A stretch of DNA of 43,151 nt from Betaproteobacteria bacterium (GTDB lineage: Bacteria; Pseudomonadota; Gammaproteobacteria; Burkholderiales; Gallionellaceae), in NCBI GenBank assembly GCA_020055845.1, contig JAGVIV010000005.1, positions 1 through 43,151 on the forward strand, given 5' to 3'. Below the pieces are notes generated by a model. The model was not told the origin of the DNA, ran no database searches, and saw only the letters and a list, made by a program, of their open reading frames with translations. Of the stretch, positions 37,722 to 43,151 are shown piece after piece. The translations under genes and the position numbers were made by a program. How positions within the stretch are numbered: position 1 is the stretch's first letter; each line of letters starts with the position of its first letter.

Positions 37722-39653
37722 TTGCTCACTTCCGAACAACTTGCCGCCTTGTTTTCTCCCGCTGGAGCATTGTCCGCGCACATCGAAAATTTTCGCGCGC
37801 GGCCGCAACAGGTGGAACTCGCGCAGGCCATCGCCGAAGCCATCAACAGCAACGGCCAGCTGATCGCCGAAGCGGGCACCGGCACGGGTAAGACCTTCGC
37901 CTATCTGGTTCCCGCCCTGCTGGCCGGGGGCAAGGTGGTCATCTCGACCGGAACGAAAAACCTGCAGGACCAGTTATTCCAGCGCGACTTGCCCACGGTG
38001 CGCGATGCCCTCAAAGTTCCCGTGAGCATCGCACTGCTCAAAGGCCGCTCCAATTATGTGTGCCACTACCATCTGGAGCGTGCGCAAACCGAGGGCACGT
38101 TCAAGACTCGCGACGACATTCGCCATCTGGGCAAAATCACCAAATATACCCAGATGACGCAATCGGGCGACAAGAGCGGGCTATCCGACGTGCCGGAGAA
38201 CGCACCGATCTGGATGCAAGTGACTTCCACGCGCGAGAACTGTCTGGGTCAGGAATGTCCGCAGCACAAAGAATGCTTCGTATTGAAGGCGCGCAAAGAG
38301 GCGATGGAGGCCGATGTAGTGGTGGTCAACCATCACCTGTTCTTTGCCGATGTGATGCTGCGCGACGAAGGCGTGGCCGAACTGCTGCCCGCCTGCAACA
38401 CGGTCATATTCGACGAGGCGCACCAGTTACCCGAGACTGCCAGCCTGTTTTTCGGCGAGAACACGTCCACCTCGCAACTGCTGGACCTCGCCCGTGACAG
38501 CCAACTTGAGGCGCTCACCAGCGCCAAAGATTTCGCACCTCTGCCTCCGGCCTGCGACGCGCTAGAAAAAGCGGCACGCGATCTGCGTCTGGTATTCAAG
38601 AAAAACGAGGGGCGCATGCCCGCCAATGCCGCGCTGGAACTGTCCGGCTGGACGGATGCGCTCAGCGCATTGAACAAACAACTCGCCCTGCTGAATGAGC
38701 TGCTGGAAAAACAAGCCGAACGCAGCGAAGGTCTGGAGAACTGCCGCCAACGCGGGCATGCATTGGCAGTGCAACTCAAACAATGGCAGGACGGAGACGT
38801 GGTGGACAAGGTGCGCTGGCTGGAAGTATTCCACCATGCGGTGGTGCTCAACACCACCCCGCTGTCCATCGCGGAAATCTTTGCCAAACAGATCAGCAGC
38901 CATCCGCGCGCCTGGATATTCACTTCCGCCACACTGGCGGTGAAGCAGAGTTTCGGGCACTACCAGGCCGAAATGGGCTTGCCGGATGCGCGCACCGCCT
39001 GCTGGGACAGTCCGTTCAACTATCAGGAACAGGCGCTGCTGTATGTGCCGCAGGATATGCCTGAACCGAACAGTCCCGGTTACACCGAAGCCGTGATGCA
39101 GGCCGCGATGCCCCTGATCGAAGCCAGCAAAGGGCGCGCATTTTTACTGTTCACCAGTTTGCGCGCCATGCAAACTGCCTACGACATTCTGCAAGCCGAG
39201 TTTGACCGCAAAAACCTTAAGTACCCCATCATGATTCAGGGCGAAGGCTCGCGCAACGAACTACTCAGCCGCTTCCGCGAACACGGCAACGCGGTATTGC
39301 TGGGCAGCCAATCGTTCTGGGAAGGTGTGGACGTGCGCGGTGAAGCGTTATCACTGGTCATCATCGACAAGCTGCCGTTCGCCTCGCCGGACGATCCGGT
39401 GCTCGCGGCGCGCATCGCGCAGATCAGCAAGCAGGGGCGCAACGCCTTCATGGAATACCAGTTGCCGCGCACCATCATCAACCTCAAACAGGGTGCCGGA
39501 CGCTTGATTCGCGACGAGAGCGACCTCGGCGTGCTGATGATCTGCGACCCGCGCCTGATTTCCAAGCACTACGGCAAACGCATCTGGCAAAGCCTGCCAC
39601 CGTTTAAACGCACGCGCGACGCGGGCGAAGCCGTTGCGTTCTTTTCCAGATAG
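37722..39653 (+). CDS. ATP-dependent DNA helicase, DinG/YoaA (XPD-like) family
   Basis: 643 aa. GTGTGKTFAYLVPAL, Fe-S cysteines (CHYHLERA, NCLGQECPQHKECF), DEAH box, QGAGRLIRDESDLGVLMICDPR. TTG start. Confidence 0.92.
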   Translation: MLTSEQLAALFSPAGALSAHIENFRARPQQVELAQAIAEAINSNGQLIAEAGTGTGKTFAYLVPALLAGGKVVISTGTKNLQDQLFQRDLPTVRDALKVPVSIALLKGRSNYVCHYHLERAQTEGTFKTRDDIRHLGKITKYTQMTQSGDKSGLSDVPENAPIWMQVTSTRENCLGQECPQHKECFVLKARKEAMEADVVVVNHHLFFADVMLRDEGVAELLPACNTVIFDEAHQLPETASLFFGENTSTSQLLDLARDSQLEALTSAKDFAPLPPACDALEKAARDLRLVFKKNEGRMPANAALELSGWTDALSALNKQLALLNELLEKQAERSEGLENCRQRGHALAVQLKQWQDGDVVDKVRWLEVFHHAVVLNTTPLSIAEIFAKQISSHPRAWIFTSATLAVKQSFGHYQAEMGLPDARTACWDSPFNYQEQALLYVPQDMPEPNSPGYTEAVMQAAMPLIEASKGRAFLLFTSLRAMQTAYDILQAEFDRKNLKYPIMIQGEGSRNELLSRFREHGNAVLLGSQSFWEGVDVRGEALSLVIIDKLPFASPDDPVLAARIAQISKQGRNAFMEYQLPRTIINLKQGAGRLIRDESDLGVLMICDPRLISKHYGKRIWQSLPPFKRTRDAGEAVAFFSR

Positions 39654-39773
39654 ACTTTTTCTCCCCGCATACACCGTCACGAACGGCTATCGTTTAAAAA
39701 CAGGATTTGACAACCGCCCTCCCACTCCGCCAAAATACTTAGCAAGCCAACAATTAGCAGGCCAACAATATCC

Positions 39774-40205
39774 ATGAAGTCGCTGAACGAACAATTTTCG
39801 GAATCCATGTTTCTGATAAATCACGCCTGGCGTACCGAGCTGGACAGGCGGCTGCGCCCCTTGGGATTTTCGCATTCGCGCTGGCTGCTGCTGCTGCACC
39901 TGTCGCGCCATGACGGTTGCACCCACCGCGAGCTGGCGCAGTTTATGGGCATAGAGGCCGCCACACTGGTCAGATCGGTCGACCACATGGAGCAGGAAGG
40001 CTTACTCAAGCGTTGCGGCAGCGAAACCGACCGCAGAGTCAAACATCTGCATCTGAGCGATGCGGGAAAAAAAGTCGTGGAAAATATTCGCAGCTACGCC
40101 GCAGATTTGCGCAAAGAATTGCTGGCAGGAGTGAGCCAGGACGAGATCAAAACCGCACTCATGGTTCTAAACAATATACGCAGCAAACTGGGAGCACTCG
40201 CATGA
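39774..40205 (+). CDS. MarR family transcriptional regulator
   Basis: 143 aa winged-helix (LSRHDGCTHRELAQFMGIEAATLVRSVDHMEQEGLLKRCGSETDRRVKHLHLSDAGKK) in an operon with emrAB-type efflux genes. Confidence 0.92.
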   Translation: MKSLNEQFSESMFLINHAWRTELDRRLRPLGFSHSRWLLLLHLSRHDGCTHRELAQFMGIEAATLVRSVDHMEQEGLLKRCGSETDRRVKHLHLSDAGKKVVENIRSYAADLRKELLAGVSQDEIKTALMVLNNIRSKLGALA

Positions 40206-41188
40206 AACGTATCCTCTCGAACAAAAAGCCCGTCATCATCGCGCTACTGCTGCTCGCTGTCCTCGGTGGCTTCGCCTATGTGCATTTCTCCGCCGCCACG
40301 CGCAGCACCGAAAATGCCTATATCAATGCCGACGTGGTGAACGTGGCCGCACAGGTATCCGGCCGCGTCACCGCGGTGCATATCAAAGACAACCAGTTTG
40401 TGCACAAAGGCGATGCCCTGATTGACCTTGATGCCGAACCTTTCACCATCGCGCTGACCCGTGCCCAGGCCGATCTCGCGCTTGCCCAGCAAAGCGCGCG
40501 CCAGGACAACGCGGAGATTCGTGTGGCGCGGGCACAAGTCGCGCAGATGGAAAGCGATCTCGCCAATGCACGCGCCAGTCACGCGCGCAACCAGGAATTG
40601 GTCGCGCAAAATTTTCTTACCCAACAGGCGGCCGACGACACCCATGCGCGCGTGCAAGCCTTACAGGCATCCCTGAATCAGGCCCGTGCCAAACTGAGCA
40701 AAGCCCTCTCCGCGCCGGAGAACATTGAAGAGCGTGGTGATGTGCTAAAGGCGCAAGCCGCCATCGACCAGGCTAGACTGGATCTGCAACACACCCACCT
40801 CAGCGCGACGCAAGACGGGCAGATCAGCAATCTCAGCCTCGCCGCCGGTTCGCTGGTCAACAACGGCACGCCACTGTTCGCGCTCATCGCGCAGGACAGT
40901 TTCCATATCGATGCCAACTTCAAAGAAACCGAACTGGCGGGCATCCATCCGGGACAGAACGCGGACATTCAGATCGATATGTATTCCGGCCAGCATTTCA
41001 AAGGCACGGTGGAAAGTATCAGCGGCGGCACAGGCACGGCGTTCTCGCTGCTGCCCCCGCAAAATGCCACCGGCAACTGGGTCAAGGTCGCGCAACGCGT
41101 GCCAGTGCGCATCAAGTTTGCGCCCACGGATGCCGGTCATCCGCTGCGCATCGGCGCAACGGCGACTGTGACTGTTCAACTTAAATAA
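40202..41188 (+). CDS. emrA: HlyD/EmrA family efflux periplasmic adaptor subunit
   Basis: MKRILSNKKPVIIALLLLAVLGGFAYVHFSAATRSTENAYINADVVNVAAQVSGRV. Start overlaps the marR stop; the ORF-track start at 39917 lies within marR. Confidence 0.9.
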   Translation: MKRILSNKKPVIIALLLLAVLGGFAYVHFSAATRSTENAYINADVVNVAAQVSGRVTAVHIKDNQFVHKGDALIDLDAEPFTIALTRAQADLALAQQSARQDNAEIRVARAQVAQMESDLANARASHARNQELVAQNFLTQQAADDTHARVQALQASLNQARAKLSKALSAPENIEERGDVLKAQAAIDQARLDLQHTHLSATQDGQISNLSLAAGSLVNNGTPLFALIAQDSFHIDANFKETELAGIHPGQNADIQIDMYSGQHFKGTVESISGGTGTAFSLLPPQNATGNWVKVAQRVPVRIKFAPTDAGHPLRIGATATVTVQLK

Positions 41189-41205
41189 TTCAAACTTCAA
41201 TTCAA

Positions 41206-41283
41206 GCCACAGAGTTCACAGAGAGAGTTGAGCCAAGCTTATAAACCTATGGTTTTCTCTGTGACCTCGGTGTTCTCTGTGGC
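41206..41283. repeat. CACAGAG-type inverted repeat element between emrA and emrB
   Basis: GCCACAGAGTTCACAGAGAGA ... TCTCTGTGACCTCGGTGTTCTCTGTGGC: inverted ends from the same repeat family as 800-993. Confidence 0.65.
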
Positions 41284-41309
41284 TAAATGTTTCTTCAAGG
41301 ATATATTCC

Positions 41310-42824
41310 ATGAGTAAAAGCCGCTTACTCACCAGCGTCGCCGTGATGGCTGCCACCATCATGCAGGTGCTGGACACCACCATCGTCAATGTGGCGCTGC
41401 CCAGCATGGCGGGACAGCTTGATGCCACACCGGACAATATCAGCTGGGTGCTCACCTCCTATCTGATTGCATCCGCCATCTTCATGCCGCTCACCGGTTT
41501 CTTCACCGACCGTCTCGGGCAGAAACGTTTTCTGCTCGTCAGCATCGCCGGTTTTGTCATCACCTCGGCGCTGTGCGGCATGGCAACCAGTCTCGCGCAA
41601 ATGGTGCTGTTCCGTTTCCTGCAGGGCGTTTTCGGCGCGGCGCTGGTACCCCTGTCGCAATCCATCATGCTGCAAACCTATCCCGCCGAGCAGCGCGGCA
41701 AAGCGATGGCCATCTGGGCAATGGGGGTGATGGTCGCGCCCATCCTCGGCCCGACACTGGGCGGCTGGCTCACCGAGGTCATCAGCTGGCGCTGGACCTT
41801 CTATATCAATTTGCCGGTCGGCATCGTTTCCTTCTTGCTCGCCGTGCGTTACGTCCCGGACACCGCAGTGCGCGAACGGCGCATGGACTGGTTGGGTTTC
41901 GCCTCGCTGGCGCTAGGCATCGGCGCCCTACAGCTGGTGCTGGACCGGGGCAATCAGGACGACTGGTTCAGCTCGCAGAACCTGGTTGCGGCGGCGATTA
42001 TCGCGGCACTGGCCTTTGCCTTTTTCATCGTTTATACACTCACCGGCAAACACCACCCGCTGTTCGATCTGCGCCTGTTCAAAGACCGCAACTTTCTTGT
42101 GGCGAGCCTCATCATGACCACAATCGGTGTGGGTTTCTTCGGCGGCATGCTGCTGCAATCCCTGTTCATGCAAAATTTCTTGGGCTACCCCACCTTCGAA
42201 GCGGGGCTGTATATGGCACCGCGCGGACTGGCCTCGCTGTTCGTGATGATTTTTGTGGGGAAATTTTCCGGCCGATTTCCGCCGCGCAATTTCGTGCTCG
42301 CGGGCATCTTTTGCAGCATAGCGGGCAACTATCTGATGACCCGTTTCACCGGAGACATCACGGCGGGCGATTTGATTCTGCCAATGATTCTGCAAGGCAT
42401 GGGCATGGGACTGATCTTCGTTCCCATCTCCACGCTGGCATTCACCACACTGCCCAAAGAACTCGGCGCGGAAGCGGCTGGCATCTACAGCCTGATACGC
42501 ACCGTAGGCTCGGCACTGGGAATCTCCGTACTCGCTACATACTTTTCGCGCAGCAGCCAACAAAGCTGGGGGCTCCTGCGCGGCGACATCACCCTGTACA
42601 ACGATGCACTGCACAGCTATCTCGCCCCGCTCCATCTGGATATATCCGATCCGCAGGGTATTGCGCTCGCCGCCAAGGCCGTTCTGCATCAGGCGCAAAA
42701 CGTCGCGTATATCGACAGCTTCTGGTTCGCCACGCTGAATTTCGTGCTGATGCTGCCCTTGCTACTACTGCTGCGAGCTCCGGCCAAAGGCGTTGCACCT
42801 GCGGCCCACACCAGCCCGGAATAA
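41310..42824 (+). CDS. emrB: DHA2 family MFS multidrug efflux permease (EmrB-type)
   Basis: 504 aa, 14 TM-like segments, MQVLDTTIVNVALPSMAGQLDATPDNISWVLTSYLIASAIFMPLTGFF. Confidence 0.92.
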   Translation: MSKSRLLTSVAVMAATIMQVLDTTIVNVALPSMAGQLDATPDNISWVLTSYLIASAIFMPLTGFFTDRLGQKRFLLVSIAGFVITSALCGMATSLAQMVLFRFLQGVFGAALVPLSQSIMLQTYPAEQRGKAMAIWAMGVMVAPILGPTLGGWLTEVISWRWTFYINLPVGIVSFLLAVRYVPDTAVRERRMDWLGFASLALGIGALQLVLDRGNQDDWFSSQNLVAAAIIAALAFAFFIVYTLTGKHHPLFDLRLFKDRNFLVASLIMTTIGVGFFGGMLLQSLFMQNFLGYPTFEAGLYMAPRGLASLFVMIFVGKFSGRFPPRNFVLAGIFCSIAGNYLMTRFTGDITAGDLILPMILQGMGMGLIFVPISTLAFTTLPKELGAEAAGIYSLIRTVGSALGISVLATYFSRSSQQSWGLLRGDITLYNDALHSYLAPLHLDISDPQGIALAAKAVLHQAQNVAYIDSFWFATLNFVLMLPLLLLLRAPAKGVAPAAHTSPE

Positions 42825-42829
42825 ACGCG

Positions 42830-43151
42830 CTAGACCACGCTTACCCGTGCCGCACCCGGGTCAAGTTTGCCGATGACACAGGCACTCACAAAACCGTCCG
42901 CATGGAAGGCCGCCAGCACCTCGTCTGCCGTTTCCTCGGCACAGGCGACCAGCAGGCCGCCACTGGTCTGCGGGTCGCACAGCAATTTGCGCTGCCATTC
43001 CGGGAAGTCCCGCGGCAAATCCACTTCTGCTCCGTAACTGCTCCAGTTGCGCTCTGCCGCACCGGTGGCATGACCTTGTTGTGCCAGATGCAAAGCAACA
43101 GACAGGAAAGGCAACGCGGCAAAAACGATCTCCGCTCCCAGCTTGGAACCC
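42830..43151 (-). CDS. selD: Selenide, water dikinase SelD, C-terminal part (5' portion beyond window end)
   Basis: GSKLGAEIVFAALPFLSVALHLAQQGHATGAAERNWSSYG...WQRKLLCDPQTSGGLLVACAEE: SelD C-terminal DPQTSGGLL motif; frame open to the window edge. Confidence 0.9.
   Translation of the reverse strand, partial: GSKLGAEIVFAALPFLSVALHLAQQGHATGAAERNWSSYGAEVDLPRDFPEWQRKLLCDPQTSGGLLVACAEETADEVLAAFHADGFVSACVIGKLDPGAARVSVV

Overview
A 43 kb chromosomal window, apparently from a betaproteobacterium (inferred from gene content and composition only), dominated by nitrogen metabolism. From left to right: (i) rnfABCD on the minus strand, with rnfD truncated by the window edge, divergent from nifL-nifA and a globin-sensor/PAS/GGDEF/EAL protein; (ii) a TorF-like porin, glnK and amtB on the minus strand; (iii) a minus-strand gene run of about 14 kb built around guanidine/urea carboxylase (ABC permease and ATPase, two carboxylase-associated deiminase-type subunits, carboxylase, allophanate hydrolase, TIM-barrel protein, NitT/TauT-type SBP, fatty-acid-desaturase-like protein, EamA transporter, isochorismatase-like hydrolase, MBL-fold hydrolase); (iv) housekeeping and accessory genes: ubiK, comM/yifB, psiE-like, bacteriohemerythrin, metH, a low-GC two-gene module with a GIY-YIG-like protein, three FKBP domains, a RelE/ParE-type TA pair, a diheme cytochrome c with a candidate membrane partner, a DinG-like helicase, marR-emrA-emrB and a truncated selD. 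The most notable signal is regulatory. The guanidine operon carries a recognisable ykkC (guanidine-I) riboswitch with an overlapping terminator. It sits downstream of a -24/-12 sigma-54-like promoter and a near-perfect NtrC-type palindrome, and an almost identical palindrome lies upstream of the porin-glnK-amtB genes. Together these suggest integrated nitrogen-starvation and guanidine control. All calls come from reading the sequence by eye; no database search or folding program was run.
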